64,000 nt of DNA from Solirubrobacter sp963837485 (GCA_963837485.1 CAWINP010000007.1:605433-669432); one strand, 5' to 3'. Positions 1 to 11,088 are shown, counted from the stretch's first letter. Numbers and translations: made by a program. Notes: generated by a model from the letters alone, not told the origin.

Positions 1-468
1 GTGGACACGATCGGCGTCTGGCGCTTCGATGATCCGGATGGCGCGGACGCGATGCTCGCGCGCCTCGAGCGCCTGGTCGCCGAGGGCGTCGCGATCATCG
101 ACGACGCCGCGCTGGTCTCCTGGCGCCTCGGGCGGCGCATGCCGTCGACGCGCGAGCTCGGCGCGATCGTGGGGCCGGGAGCGCTGTGGAGCGGCTCATG
201 GGGCGTGCTGCTGGGCGTGGTGTTCCTCGCGCCGCTCGCCGGGCCGACGCTCGGCGCCGCCGCCGGCGCGGTGACCGGCGGCCTGGCGGACTTCGGCCTC
301 GGCGACGACTTCATCCTCCAGGTCCGCGAGGCGCTCACGCCGGGGACGTCGGCTGTGCTGGTGGTCTGCGGCCGCGCGACCGCCGGCCGGCTCGCGACCG
401 AGCTCGGCGCGCCGGTCATCCGCGCCGAGCTCTCGCAGGCATTGCGCTACGCGCTCACCGAGGGGTGA
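1..468 (+). CDS. DUF1269-type membrane-associated protein
   Basis: A 155-residue reading frame begins with GTG at the first base of the window, so the true start may lie upstream. The N-terminal part (about 1-50) resembles the ferredoxin-like fold of the DUF1269/DUF6325 group. A hydrophobic, glycine/alanine-rich stretch follows (about 57-97), then a soluble C-terminal segment with AxVVCGRA-like strands. The family is often found near stress genes, and universal stress proteins lie close by. No enzymatic function is known. It is convergent with the SHOCT gene; only 4 nt separate the two stop codons. Confidence 0.7.
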   Translation: MDTIGVWRFDDPDGADAMLARLERLVAEGVAIIDDAALVSWRLGRRMPSTRELGAIVGPGALWSGSWGVLLGVVFLAPLAGPTLGAAAGAVTGGLADFGLGDDFILQVREALTPGTSAVLVVCGRATAGRLATELGAPVIRAELSQALRYALTEG

Positions 469-472
469 GCGC

Positions 473-763
473 TCAGGCGAGCAGCTTGCGCTTCTGCTCG
501 GCGAACTCCTCGTCGGTCAGGATCCCCTCGTCGCGCAGCTTCGCAAGCTCGCGCAGCTTCTCGATCGGGTCCTCCTCCTGGGCCGGCGGCGGCGCGTACT
601 GCTGCGGCGGCGGCGCGTACTCCTGCTGCGGCTGCTGCTGCTGCTGGGGCTCGTCGGCGTAGCCCCAGCGCCTCGCCTGGCGGCGGGACACGCGGTTGCT
701 GACGGCCGTGGCCGTCCCGGCGACGACGGCGGTGCGGGCCACCCCGCGAATCAGTCCGGGCAT
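473..763 (-). CDS. SHOCT domain small protein
   Basis: A 96-residue protein. Residues 1-30 are basic and contain a short hydrophobic stretch (RTAVVAGTATAVSNRV). Residues 35-65 are a low-complexity Gln/Pro/Tyr linker. Residues 67-96 form a SHOCT domain (EKLRELAKLRDEGILTDEEF), a short C-terminal oligomerisation or protein-binding helix pair. The ATG is preceded by AGGAGA on the minus strand. It follows the DUF6325-like gene by 13 nt and is probably co-transcribed with it. Function unknown; likely membrane-associated stress accessory. Confidence 0.75.
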   Translation of the reverse strand: MPGLIRGVARTAVVAGTATAVSNRVSRRQARRWGYADEPQQQQQPQQEYAPPPQQYAPPPAQEEDPIEKLRELAKLRDEGILTDEEFAEQKRKLLA

Positions 764-776
764 CGGGTCTCCTCTC

Positions 777-1214
777 TCAGCTCGCGGCCTCGACGACGTC
801 CAGCAGCGTCGCGAGGTCCTGGACGGGGATCCGGCCGCTGGCGACGAGCTGGCCGCCCGAGCGCCGCAGCGCCGCGCCGATCGGCGCGAGGAAGTGGTTC
901 TCCCACACGATCACGGCGGCGATCGTGCCGGGCTCGAGCGCCGCGCCGGCCTCCTCGAGATCCTCGTCGGCGAGCAGGCCGGAGGACGCGCCTTCGAACG
1001 CCTCGAAGCCTTCGCCGAACGCGCCGAGGTCCAGCCCGGCGACCGTGCCGTCCTCGTCCTTGGCGACGAACGCGATGTCGATGATGCGGATGATGCCGCG
1101 GTCGACCAGGTCGATGATCATCGGCGCGGCCTCGCCGCTGGGCGCGGAACCGGCCGGCCATTCGAGCACGACGTAGTCGATCGGGCCGAGCTCGTCGAGC
1201 TGCTCCTGCGCCAT
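777..1214 (-). CDS. DUF6325/DUF1269-family soluble protein
   Basis: A 145-residue acidic protein beginning MAQEQLDELGPIDYVVLEWP, typical of the DUF6325 family. It has alternating strands and helices and no membrane segment; the IIRIIDIAFVAKDEDG and GTIAAVIVWENHFL segments are the likely core strands. AAGGAGG lies just upstream of the ATG. It is transcribed with the SHOCT gene and is divergent from the universal stress protein gene at 1324, with 109 bp between them. That gap contains a CACCC/GGGTG inverted repeat around 1275. Biochemical role unknown. Confidence 0.65.
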   Translation of the reverse strand: MAQEQLDELGPIDYVVLEWPAGSAPSGEAAPMIIDLVDRGIIRIIDIAFVAKDEDGTVAGLDLGAFGEGFEAFEGASSGLLADEDLEEAGAALEPGTIAAVIVWENHFLAPIGAALRRSGGQLVASGRIPVQDLATLLDVVEAAS

Positions 1215-1323
1215 TGCTGCCTCCTTGATCTCGGGGTGGCCGACGATAGGCAGCCGCGGTGTTGCGTCGCATCACCCCATGAGGGTGAGGCGGCGTCACC
1301 GCCCCGCGTGGTGACCTCGGGAC

Positions 1324-1806
1324 ATGCCCGACGACCCGCATCCCGTCCTCGTCGCGTTCGACGGCTCGCCGACCGCGCAGGCCGCGGTCGCGGCCGCGGC
1401 GAGGCTGTTCGCAGGCCGCCGGCTCGTCATCGTCAGCATCTGGGAGCCCGGGCTCGCGTTCGCGATGGCCTCGACCGGGGACATCACCGGCGTCGGCTAC
1501 GTGGCGCCGACGGCCGAGGAGATGGCGAGCGTCGACCGCGCGCAGCGCGACCACGCGACCGATGCGGCGGAGACCGGCGCACGGCTCGCCCGCGAGCTCG
1601 GGGCAGACGCCGAGGCGTATCCGGTGGCCGACGAGAGCAAGGTCGGCGAGACGCTCGCGGAGCTCGCCGATCAGTTCGACGCGGACGCGATCGTCGTCGG
1701 CTCGCGCGGGCTCGGCGCGTTCAAGGCCGGGCTGTTCGGGTCGACCTCGCGCAGCCTGCTGGGCGAGACCACGCGACCCGTCCTCGTGGTGAAGGCGGCC
1801 GAGTGA
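1324..1806 (+). CDS. Universal stress protein, single UspA domain
   Basis: A 160-residue single-domain UspA protein. The N-terminal strand reads HPVLVAFDGSPTAQAAVAAA and the C-terminal nucleotide-binding loop is GSRGLGAFKAGLFGSTSRSLL, matching the G-2x-G-9x-G(S/T) ATP-binding pattern of this family. Such proteins bind ATP and act in survival under stress or growth arrest. Its stop overlaps the GTG start of the following NarL-type regulator (GTGA), so the two are translationally coupled. Confidence 0.9.
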   Translation: MPDDPHPVLVAFDGSPTAQAAVAAAARLFAGRRLVIVSIWEPGLAFAMASTGDITGVGYVAPTAEEMASVDRAQRDHATDAAETGARLARELGADAEAYPVADESKVGETLAELADQFDADAIVVGSRGLGAFKAGLFGSTSRSLLGETTRPVLVVKAAE

Positions 1807-2492
1807 CGCCGATCCGCATCGCGCTCGGCGACGACAACCTGATCGTCCGCGAGGGCATTGGCCATCTGCTCGGCGGCGATCCCGACATGGAGATCGTCGC
1901 CGCGGTCGGCGATCTGCCGGCGCTGCGCGACGTCTGCGATCGCCAGGCGCCCGACGTCGTCGTGGTCGACATCCGGATGCCGCCGACCAACACCGACGAC
2001 GGGATCCGCCTGGCGACCGAGCTGCGCGACCGCCATCCCGAGATGGGCGTCGTCGTGCTGAGCCAGTTCTCCGAGCCGCAGTACGCGCTTTCACTGCTCG
2101 ACCGCGGCTCGGACCGCCGCGCCTACCTGCTCAAGGAGCGGCTGCACAACCGCGCGGAGCTCACCGCGGCGATCCGGGCCGTCCACGAGGGCGGCTCGAT
2201 GATCGACCCCAAGATCGTCGAGGGCCTCGTCCACGCGCGCGCCCACGCGGCGTACTCGCCGCTGAACGAGCTCACCGCGCGCGAGCGCGAGGTGCTCGGC
2301 GAGATCGCCCAAGGCAAAAGCAACACCGCGATCGCCGAGTCGCTGTTTCTCACCAAGCGCGCCGTGGAGAAGCACATCAACGCGATCTTCCTCAAGCTCG
2401 GGCTGAGCGACGCGCACGACGCGAGCAAGCGCGTCAAGGCGACACTGATGCTGCTGGCCGAGACCGGCGTCAAGCCGTACGAGACGGTCTAG
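1803..2492 (+). CDS. NarL/LuxR-type response regulator
   Basis: A 229-residue response regulator starting with GTG that overlaps the stop of the Usp gene. The receiver domain (about 1-125) has the acidic pair in LGDDN, the phospho-acceptor aspartate in VVVVDIRMPP and lysine in LLKERL. The C-terminal LuxR helix-turn-helix (about 155-215) reads LTAREREVLGEIAQGKSNTAIAESLFLTKRAVEKHI. No kinase is adjacent on the same strand. The membrane kinase at 4108-5820, whose own neighbour is a receiver without output domain, is a plausible partner (inference). Its end overlaps the convergent gene at 2489 by 4 bp. Confidence 0.9.
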   Translation: MTPIRIALGDDNLIVREGIGHLLGGDPDMEIVAAVGDLPALRDVCDRQAPDVVVVDIRMPPTNTDDGIRLATELRDRHPEMGVVVLSQFSEPQYALSLLDRGSDRRAYLLKERLHNRAELTAAIRAVHEGGSMIDPKIVEGLVHARAHAAYSPLNELTAREREVLGEIAQGKSNTAIAESLFLTKRAVEKHINAIFLKLGLSDAHDASKRVKATLMLLAETGVKPYETV

Positions 2493-3076
2493 GAACCCGA
2501 GAACGCCGTCTTGCAGTCGGCGGTGATCCCCTTCAGCTGGTCGATGACCTTCGGCACCTGCGTGCGCACGCTGTCGCCCTCGAGCAGGCTGCCGAACGCC
2601 GACACGTAGGCCTTGCCGCAGCTGACGGCGACGGTGGCCTTGGAGTCCGAGATCCGCTGCTGGGCCTCGGCCCTGGCGGCCTGCGCCTTAGCCTTGGCCG
2701 CCGAGCCCTTGGCGTCGGCCTCCTGCTGCACCGCGTCGGCGGCGTCCTTGGTCGCCTGCTGGCCGTCCTGGACCGCCGTCTGCACCTGCTGCTCGGCGGC
2801 CGCGAGATCCGCGTTGGTCGCTCCGATCTGCGCGGCGAGCGCGCTGAACGCCGACTTGATCGCGGACGCCGCCGTGTCGCCCTGCTTCGCCTGCTGGTCG
2901 ACCTGCGCCTGAAGGTCGTCGGTCTTCTGGTTGGCGCTGTCGAGGTCCGACTGGGTGTTCAGCGCCCAGACCAGCAGGCCGATCGCCACGAGCGCGAGCG
3001 CGGCGGCGATCCACGGCCAGGGCCCGCGGTGCTTGCGAGGGGCGCCGGCCTGTGCCTGCGGGTCCATGGCGGTCAC
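2489..3076 (-). CDS. Membrane-anchored coiled-coil protein
   Basis: A 195-residue protein with one transmembrane helix (about 22-41, WPWIAAALALVAIGLLVWAL). A long Ala/Gln/Asp-rich coiled coil follows (about 45-145), then a C-terminal segment with two cysteines (VSCGKAYVS and ADCKTAF) that could pair outside the cell. The GTG start at 3076 overlaps the stop of the tandem Usp gene by 4 nt, which supports this start over the internal ATG at 3067. Family not recognised. The topology suggests an extracytoplasmic coiled coil. Confidence 0.65.
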   Translation of the reverse strand: MTAMDPQAQAGAPRKHRGPWPWIAAALALVAIGLLVWALNTQSDLDSANQKTDDLQAQVDQQAKQGDTAASAIKSAFSALAAQIGATNADLAAAEQQVQTAVQDGQQATKDAADAVQQEADAKGSAAKAKAQAARAEAQQRISDSKATVAVSCGKAYVSAFGSLLEGDSVRTQVPKVIDQLKGITADCKTAFSGS

Positions 3077-4032
3077 GAGGGATCGGCCGCCTCGACGTGC
3101 GAGATCAGCTCGTCGGCCGCGCCGCTGGTGCCGCGCGGGAGGATCAGCACCGGGCAGGAAGAGCCCTCGGCGACCGTGCGCGACACGCTGCCGAAGACGG
3201 CGGCGCGGCGCGAGCCGCGGGCGCGCGAGCCCATGACGAGGATGTCGACGTGGCGCGAGGCGGCGATCAGCCCGTCGGCCGGCTCGTTGTGGAGCACGTC
3301 GGTCTCGGCGTCGAGGTCGCCGGCGACGTCGGCGAGCGCCTCCTTGAGCCCGAGCCGCGCGGCCCTCCCCTCACGCGTCTCGCCGGCCTGGGCCGGGTCG
3401 ACGTCGCGATGCTGCTCGGACAGAATCCCCTGGCCCTGCTGGGCGACGAACTTGGGGTCGAGCACGGCGATCGCGCGCAGACGCACCGAGCCGGCGCGGG
3501 CGAGCGCGGCCGCGGTGCGCAGCGCCTCGCGGCCCTCGTCGGTCGGCACGTACGCGGCACCGACGATCTGCACGCCCGCCTCGGGGCGCTCGTAGTCGTG
3601 CGGGACGACCGCGACCGGGCAGACGGCCTCATGGACGACGCGCTCGATCGTGCTCCCGATGACCGCCGCGCCGACGGCGCCGCGCTTGGATGCGCAGAGC
3701 ACGATCATCTGCGGCGACAGCTCGTCCATCGCGTCCTTGAGCCCGCCGCCGGTCGTCCGCGACTCGCGGACCACGACGTCGGCGGCGATCTTGCGGCGCT
3801 CGAGGTCCTGTTGGAGATGCTTGATCGCCAGCGCGTCCCCGCCGGCCGAGTCGTCGAGGTCGCCCGCGAGCCGCTCGACCCACGGACCGCCGTGGTGGAT
3901 GAACATGACGGTGAGGGGCGCGCCGGTGATCCGGCTCGCCGCGATGCCGAACTCGACCGGCGCGCGACCGGACTTGCTCGGGCTGAACGCGACGAGAATG
4001 GGCGCCTGCGTGCCGCGGTCGCTTGCAGTCAT
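3073..4032 (-). CDS. Tandem-domain universal stress protein
   Basis: A 319-residue protein with two UspA domains (about 10-155 and 160-305). The first begins PILVAFSPSKSGRAPVEFG, and its loop (CASKRGAVGAAVIGSTIERVV) keeps the G..G pattern. The second ends in VMGSRARGSRRAAVFGSVSRTVAEGSSCPVLIL, a full ATP-binding loop. It is followed, with a 4-nt overlap, by the coiled-coil membrane protein. Along with the Usp at 1324 and the kinase and receivers around it, it forms a stress-type block that recalls dormancy regulons of other actinobacteria (inference). Confidence 0.88.
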   Translation of the reverse strand: MTASDRGTQAPILVAFSPSKSGRAPVEFGIAASRITGAPLTVMFIHHGGPWVERLAGDLDDSAGGDALAIKHLQQDLERRKIAADVVVRESRTTGGGLKDAMDELSPQMIVLCASKRGAVGAAVIGSTIERVVHEAVCPVAVVPHDYERPEAGVQIVGAAYVPTDEGREALRTAAALARAGSVRLRAIAVLDPKFVAQQGQGILSEQHRDVDPAQAGETREGRAARLGLKEALADVAGDLDAETDVLHNEPADGLIAASRHVDILVMGSRARGSRRAAVFGSVSRTVAEGSSCPVLILPRGTSGAADELISHVEAADPS

Positions 4033-4107
4033 GACGTCACGCTACGGCTCACCCGAGTGCGCCCGCCTCACCTCAACCGGATGAATTTCCGGTGCCTTCA
4101 GCGCCTG

Positions 4108-5820
4108 CTAGCCCGGCGGGACCACGCCGCGCACGAGCGTCCCGCGGCCGGGCGCGGAGTCGATCGCCAGGCGCCCGCCGACCGCCTCGATGCGATCGCG
4201 CATGTTGCGCAACCCGCCGTTGAACTCGCCCGTCGGCGGCTCGAAGCCGGGCCCGTCGTCGCGGACCTCGAACCGCAGGCCGCGGTCCTCGCGCAGCGCG
4301 ATCCACAGGCCGGTGGCGCCGTCGCCGTGCTTGAGCGCGTTCTGGGCCGCCTCCAGGCACGTGAAGTAGACGGCGGTCTCGATCTCCGGCGGATGGCGCT
4401 GGACGCCGCCGACGGCGAGGTGGACGGTCAGCGGCACGCTTGCCGCCATCCCGCGCAGCGCGTCCCCGAGCCCGCGGTCGCTCAGCAACGACGGGTAGAC
4501 GCCGTGGGCGAGCGACCGCAGATCCTCCAGCGCGAGCTCGACCTCGTCGCCGAGGCGGTGCATCGCCTTCAAGCCGGCCGCCGGATCGGTCCGCGCGAGC
4601 TCCTCGGCGAGCGACAGGTTGATCCGCAGGCCGATCAGCCGCTGCTGGGCTCCGTCGTGCAGGTCGCGCTCGATCCGCGACCGCTCGAGGTCCGCGGCGC
4701 GCGCGATGCGCTTGCGCGACTCTGCGAGCTGGTTGAGCAGCTGGTCCTGCCGCACGCCGGCCAGCACGAGCATGCGGACGGCCTCGATCAGCTCCGCGTC
4801 CTCGAGCAGCGCCGGATCGTGGACGAGCACCGCCGCCACGCCGGCGTCGTCGGCGATCGGCGTGACCGCCGCCTCGGTCAGCCCGGCCTCGCCGGGAGCC
4901 AGGATGTCGAGCCCGGGATCGCCGAGCGTCTCGCGCAGCGCGGTGCGCAGCCGGCCGGCGTCGAAGCGTCCGGTGAGCGCCGGGCTGAGGCGGTTGAGCA
5001 TGTCCCCGAACATCAGCCGGCGGCGCGCCAGGCCGGCCAGGAACCCGCCGGCGAGGCCGGCGATGCTGCCGCCCCAGATCCAGCCGAGCGCGGCGGTCGC
5101 GGCGGAGTCCGGCGCCGCCCAGCGAACGACGATGAAGCTCATCAGGCTCACCGTCGAGACCACGCACATCGCGAGCACCGGCCCGACCGTGCGCCGCCGC
5201 ACCGGGCCGGCCGCGCGCCAGCGCTGCGCGATCGAGAGCGTCACGCCGCCGAGCAGGAGAACCGACAGGACCTCGCGCAGCGGGCGGACCACGTCGCCGA
5301 TGAACGCCGGCTCGTCGCCGAGGAGCAGGAACGCGTTGGCTGGGCAGTCGTCGGTGCAGCTCGCCCACGGCGTGTGCTCCGGGTATGCCTCCACGAACAG
5401 CGCCGACCCGAGGTAGAGGACGACGATCACCAGCGTGACGGCGCCGAACAGCCGGCGGTCGCGCCGGCGGACGACGCGGCCGCTCGGGAACGCCAGCATC
5501 AGGTAGACGAGCGGCGGGAAGAGTACCCAGGCGCAGACGCGGCCGATGCTGTACGGCAGGCTGTGGGAGGACTCGGCCAGCGCCGTCAGCGACCACAGCA
5601 GGCCGGTGGCGATGAGCAGGTACCCCACCCGCACCGTCCGCGGCCAGCGCAGCGCGTACGCGCCGGCGAGCACCGGCAGCCCGACGATCAGCGCCTCCAG
5701 CAGCGCGCGCGCGAAGCGCTCGTCCGCCGGCGCCGCGCTTGCGACCAGCGCGACGGACGCCGCGCCGAAAAGTGAGGCAATCAAGGCGAACCACGTGCGT
5801 GCCGCGGGGCGACGGCTCAA
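4108..5820 (-). CDS. Membrane sensor histidine kinase (HisKA_3 type)
   Basis: A 570-residue kinase. About eight hydrophobic helices occupy residues 10-280, with a Cys-containing outer loop near residues 140-160 (ASCTDDCPAN). A GAF-like linker lies near 290-365. The HisKA_3 dimerisation motif is ERSRIERDLHDGAQQRL, where the histidine is the phosphorylation site. The C-terminal HATPase has the N box in CLEAAQNALKHG and DDGPGFEPP. The start is TTG, preceded by AAGGT. It lies 18 nt downstream of the receiver-only gene, so the two form an operon. Ligand unknown. Confidence 0.85.
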   Translation of the reverse strand: MSRRPAARTWFALIASLFGAASVALVASAAPADERFARALLEALIVGLPVLAGAYALRWPRTVRVGYLLIATGLLWSLTALAESSHSLPYSIGRVCAWVLFPPLVYLMLAFPSGRVVRRRDRRLFGAVTLVIVVLYLGSALFVEAYPEHTPWASCTDDCPANAFLLLGDEPAFIGDVVRPLREVLSVLLLGGVTLSIAQRWRAAGPVRRRTVGPVLAMCVVSTVSLMSFIVVRWAAPDSAATAALGWIWGGSIAGLAGGFLAGLARRRLMFGDMLNRLSPALTGRFDAGRLRTALRETLGDPGLDILAPGEAGLTEAAVTPIADDAGVAAVLVHDPALLEDAELIEAVRMLVLAGVRQDQLLNQLAESRKRIARAADLERSRIERDLHDGAQQRLIGLRINLSLAEELARTDPAAGLKAMHRLGDEVELALEDLRSLAHGVYPSLLSDRGLGDALRGMAASVPLTVHLAVGGVQRHPPEIETAVYFTCLEAAQNALKHGDGATGLWIALREDRGLRFEVRDDGPGFEPPTGEFNGGLRNMRDRIEAVGGRLAIDSAPGRGTLVRGVVPPG

Positions 5821-5838
5821 CAGACCTTGAGCCTACGC

Positions 5839-6213
5839 TCAGCGGCGGCGGTGAGCGACCCACAGCCCGCGCAGCAGGCGCGGGGTGAGCCAGTGCTTGC
5901 GCAGCAGCGCGGCGGCGCCGGACGACCGCGCCAGCGGCGCCAGCTCGCGCGGGTCGGCGCTGGAGACCAGCACGATCACGCGCGCCCGGTCCTCGGAGCT
6001 GAGCCGGCGCGAGACCTCGATCCCGTCCAGCCCCGGCAGCCGCACGTCGAGCAGGACCAGGTCCGGATCTGCGTCCCGCACCAGGTCCAGCGCCGCCTCG
6101 CCCTCGGCGGCCTCGCCGACCAGGCAGAACTGCGGCGTGTGCTCGATGATCGCGCGCGCCGCGTCACGGAAGACGGCCTGGTCGTCGACGGTCACCACAC
6201 GCACCTCGCTCAC
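5839..6213 (-). CDS. Receiver-only response regulator
   Basis: A 124-residue protein consisting of a single receiver domain. It begins VSEVRVVTVDDQAVFRDAARAII, with the acceptor aspartate in DLVLLDVRLPGLDGIEV and the Thr/Lys positions in VIVLVSSADP and LLRKHW. There is no DNA-binding domain: the protein ends about ten residues after the final receiver helix (LWVAHRRR). It is the first gene of an operon with the membrane kinase downstream. It may be a phosphate sink or relay, or may signal by protein contact. The GTG at 6213 gives the expected receiver start. Confidence 0.8.
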   Translation of the reverse strand: MSEVRVVTVDDQAVFRDAARAIIEHTPQFCLVGEAAEGEAALDLVRDADPDLVLLDVRLPGLDGIEVSRRLSSEDRARVIVLVSSADPRELAPLARSSGAAALLRKHWLTPRLLRGLWVAHRRR

Positions 6214-6269
6214 ACGCTCACGGTCGCACGCGGCCGCGAGCCCGGCAATGAGGCGTGCACCCCCTGCGG

Positions 6270-7715
6270 TCAGCGCGTGCGCAGGTGGAGCATCTGGTTG
6301 GCGTGATCGAAGGCCTGCGGGTCCGCGGGCATCGCGGCCAGGTCCATGATCACGTTCTGGCCGGTGGCCAGCGACTGGCCGCGCCCACGCGCGCACGCGC
6401 TCAGGTTCACCGTCATGGACAGCAGGTTGGCGGGGTCCGTCGGGCGGTCCGGCGCCGTGTCGGTGACCGTGCCCGGGCACTGCGGCGAGCCTCCGCCCGG
6501 CCCCGGGCTGAAGTTCGCCACGTTCACCTGGTATGTGAGGCCGCCGATGTCGACGAAGCGGTCGCCCTCGCCGGCGGACGCGATCGCGCGCCGCTGCGGC
6601 CGCCAGAACGTGAACGTGAGCACGTAGTCGCCGTCCGCGCCGGCCGCGATCTCGAGCGGGGTGGTGCGCGTCCCGGGCGTGCCGAGCGCCGCCGGGTAGG
6701 AGATCGTGGCGCCGTTGCCGGCCGAGTCCGACCAGTGCTGGATCGCGGGCACGGTGTTGAACACGAACGCGAGCGAGCCGGGCAGCTCGCGACCGTCGGG
6801 CGTGTGCTCGATCATCGTGTCGCCGGAGCCGATCGCGGCGGTCGTGGCGTGCGGCAGCAGCCGGAACTCGCCGCGCTCGTTGAGCGGCATCAGGCCGCCG
6901 GTGAACGGCGTGCCCGGGACGTTGATGCGCGGGTCGCCCTGCGCCATGCCGGTGCCGCCGGGCGAGCACCAGCCGAGGCCACCGCAGTCGAGCGTCGTGC
7001 CCGCGGGCACCTGGAGCAGCACGACCTCGAGGTTGTTGGCGACCGCCGCGTCGATGTCGGTCCGGCCGGCGTCGGCGTTGACCGTCTGATCGAGCTCGAG
7101 GAAGAGCTGCGAGAAGTTGTTGAAGCCGCTGGGAGCCGGAGCCGGCGGCGGCTTGAGCTGGGCCGCGCGGGCGCCGCCGCGCTCGAGCGGATTGAGCACC
7201 TTGTCGCCGTCGACGTCGATGTCGAACGCGTTCGGCACGCCGTCGCCGTCGGTGTCGCCGCCGCGCCCGGCCGGGCCGTGCCCGGTCGACCGCACGAGGC
7301 CGAAGTTGCGGCCGTTGCCGGCGGGGACCGCGCGACCGGAGGTCGTGCGCGAGCCATCGGCGAACCTTGCCGCCAGCGGCTTGGCCGTCTTCGCGTAGCC
7401 GCCGAGCACCGTGACCTTGCCGAGCTTGGCGCCGGGCTTCACGCCGAGCACCGCCTTGCCCGCGCGCACGCCGACCACCACGGGGCCGGCGTACTTGCCG
7501 CGCGCGTCGCGCAGCTGGAGCGTGACCCGCGCCGCGCGCGGGACGAGCCTGAAGCTGCGCGCGTGCGACGAGACGGCGGAGCCGTCGTAGCCGAGCGCGA
7601 CGACGGTGTACCCGGGCTTGGAGAGCGTGCCGGTGATGGCGGCGGGCTTGGCGGAGGCGGCCGCGGGCGCGAGGAGGGAGATCGCGGCGGCGGCGACGGC
7701 GAGACGAGCGAACAT
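6270..7715 (-). CDS. Secreted protein, function unknown
   Basis: About 481 residues from the ATG at 7715, which begins a clear signal peptide (MFARLAVAAAAISLLAPAAASA). A longer form from the ATG at 7748 is possible. An N-terminal beta-rich region (about 25-120) is followed by a Ca2+-binding-like segment (GGDTDGDGVPNAFDIDVDGDKVLNP, thrombospondin type-3-like). A large domain with LxQVPAGTTLDCGGLGWCSPGG and a LxFTFWRPQRRAI strand follows. Four cysteines are seen in CGGLGWC, QCPGTV and SACARG. Probably exported and extracellular. I do not recognise a catalytic family. Confidence 0.7.
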   Translation of the reverse strand: MFARLAVAAAAISLLAPAAASAKPAAITGTLSKPGYTVVALGYDGSAVSSHARSFRLVPRAARVTLQLRDARGKYAGPVVVGVRAGKAVLGVKPGAKLGKVTVLGGYAKTAKPLAARFADGSRTTSGRAVPAGNGRNFGLVRSTGHGPAGRGGDTDGDGVPNAFDIDVDGDKVLNPLERGGARAAQLKPPPAPAPSGFNNFSQLFLELDQTVNADAGRTDIDAAVANNLEVVLLQVPAGTTLDCGGLGWCSPGGTGMAQGDPRINVPGTPFTGGLMPLNERGEFRLLPHATTAAIGSGDTMIEHTPDGRELPGSLAFVFNTVPAIQHWSDSAGNGATISYPAALGTPGTRTTPLEIAAGADGDYVLTFTFWRPQRRAIASAGEGDRFVDIGGLTYQVNVANFSPGPGGGSPQCPGTVTDTAPDRPTDPANLLSMTVNLSACARGRGQSLATGQNVIMDLAAMPADPQAFDHANQMLHLRTR

Positions 7716-7796
7716 GGTTACCCGCGTAGTCGGACGCGGCGGTCGCATCCTTTACGGCCCGCGAGCCGCCGCCACCCGCGACTTCAGCGTCGCCGC

Positions 7797-10211
<2,415 letters not shown>

Positions 10212-10250
10212 ATCGTTATAAGAAATAGCAATTTCGTTATGCGAATGCAA
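10212..10250 (-). promoter_or_regulatory. AT-rich acnA promoter/operator
   Basis: An island of about 38% G+C in a 72% G+C region directly abuts the acnA ATG. It holds the inverted repeat GAAAT-AGCA-ATTTC (10222-10235). It also has two direct CGTTAT copies (10214-10219 and 10235-10240) spaced 21 bp apart. Read on the minus strand, TATAAC lies a few bases before the ATG and could be a -10 element giving a leaderless or very short leader. The adjacent IclR-family protein is the obvious candidate binder (inference). Confidence 0.55.
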
Positions 10251-10298
10251 GCGGGCATGCGTCGACGGCCCCCGCGGCGAGGCGCTGCCGGCAGGCGA

Positions 10299-11078
10299 CT
10301 ACGCGCCGGCGGCGCGGGCGACGGCGGCGGCCGCCGCGATCACGCGCTTGGCGAGGCGCGGCTCGTCGGCCGCGCGGAACCGCTGCGCGGGCAGCCCGAT
10401 GCCGATCGCCCCGAGCAGGCGGCCGTCGCCGGCCAGGATCGGCGCCGCGATGCCGACGCCGCCGAGCACGCGCTCGCCGCGGCTGACCGAGTAGCCGCGC
10501 CGGCGCACCTCGTCGAGCAGCCGCCGCAGCTCGTCCGGGTCGGTGACCGTGTTCTCGGTCACCGGCTCCAGCGGGCCGGCGAGCACCGCCTCGCGCTCTG
10601 ACTCGGGCAGGAACGCGAGCAGCGCCCGCCCGCTCGCGCCGCCATGGACCGGCAGCCACTCGTTGACCGGCCGCACGTGGCGGATCTGCTGCGGCGACTC
10701 GACCGCGGCGGCGAAGATCATCTGCCGCCGGCCGGGGTCGTAAAGCCCGAGCCAGGCGGTCTCCCCCGTGTCGGTGGTCAGCGCGCGCAGCTCCGGCTCG
10801 GCGACGTCGCGCAGGCTTGCGCGTCCCGACGCCTGCCAGGCGAGGCGCAGGAACTCCAGCCCCAATCCATACGCGCCGGTCTCCGGGTCCTGGCGCACCA
10901 GCCCGTCGTCGATCAGCTGGCCGAGCACGCGGTGCACGGTCGCCGGGTGCATGCCGACGCCGGCGGCGATCTCCCCGAGCGCCCAGCGCTCGCCCTCGGC
11001 GCCCGCCATCCACCCGAGGATCCGGAACGCGCGCGTCACCGGATTGCGCTGCCGCGTGCCGTCGCTCACCGGCGGCAT
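10299..11078 (-). CDS. IclR-family transcriptional regulator
   Basis: A 259-residue regulator. The N-terminal winged helix-turn-helix (about 15-75) contains LGEIAAGVGMHPATVHRVLGQL. The effector domain (about 85-250) has ETAWLGLYDPGR, PVHGGASGRALLAFL and the closing GVGIAAPILAGDGRLLGAIGIGLP, all typical of IclR ligand-binding domains for small carboxylates. It starts at ATG 11078; GTG 11069 is an alternative. It lies upstream of acnA on the same strand and is divergent from the HdeD gene; both flanks carry inverted repeats. Confidence 0.88.
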   Translation of the reverse strand: MPPVSDGTRQRNPVTRAFRILGWMAGAEGERWALGEIAAGVGMHPATVHRVLGQLIDDGLVRQDPETGAYGLGLEFLRLAWQASGRASLRDVAEPELRALTTDTGETAWLGLYDPGRRQMIFAAAVESPQQIRHVRPVNEWLPVHGGASGRALLAFLPESEREAVLAGPLEPVTENTVTDPDELRRLLDEVRRRGYSVSRGERVLGGVGIAAPILAGDGRLLGAIGIGLPAQRFRAADEPRLAKRVIAAAAAVARAAGA

Positions 11079-11088
11079 CGTATGCGGA

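Noticed and set aside
465..474. 10-bp palindrome TGAGCGCTCA at the first convergent junction
   Set aside because: It is made up of the two stop codons and their neighbours, has no loop and is too short to act as a terminator.
3052..5775. Very long plus-strand ORF of about 900 codons
   Set aside because: It is a shadow of the Usp and kinase genes on the minus strand: low-complexity Arg/Ala/Asp composition and no domain signatures.
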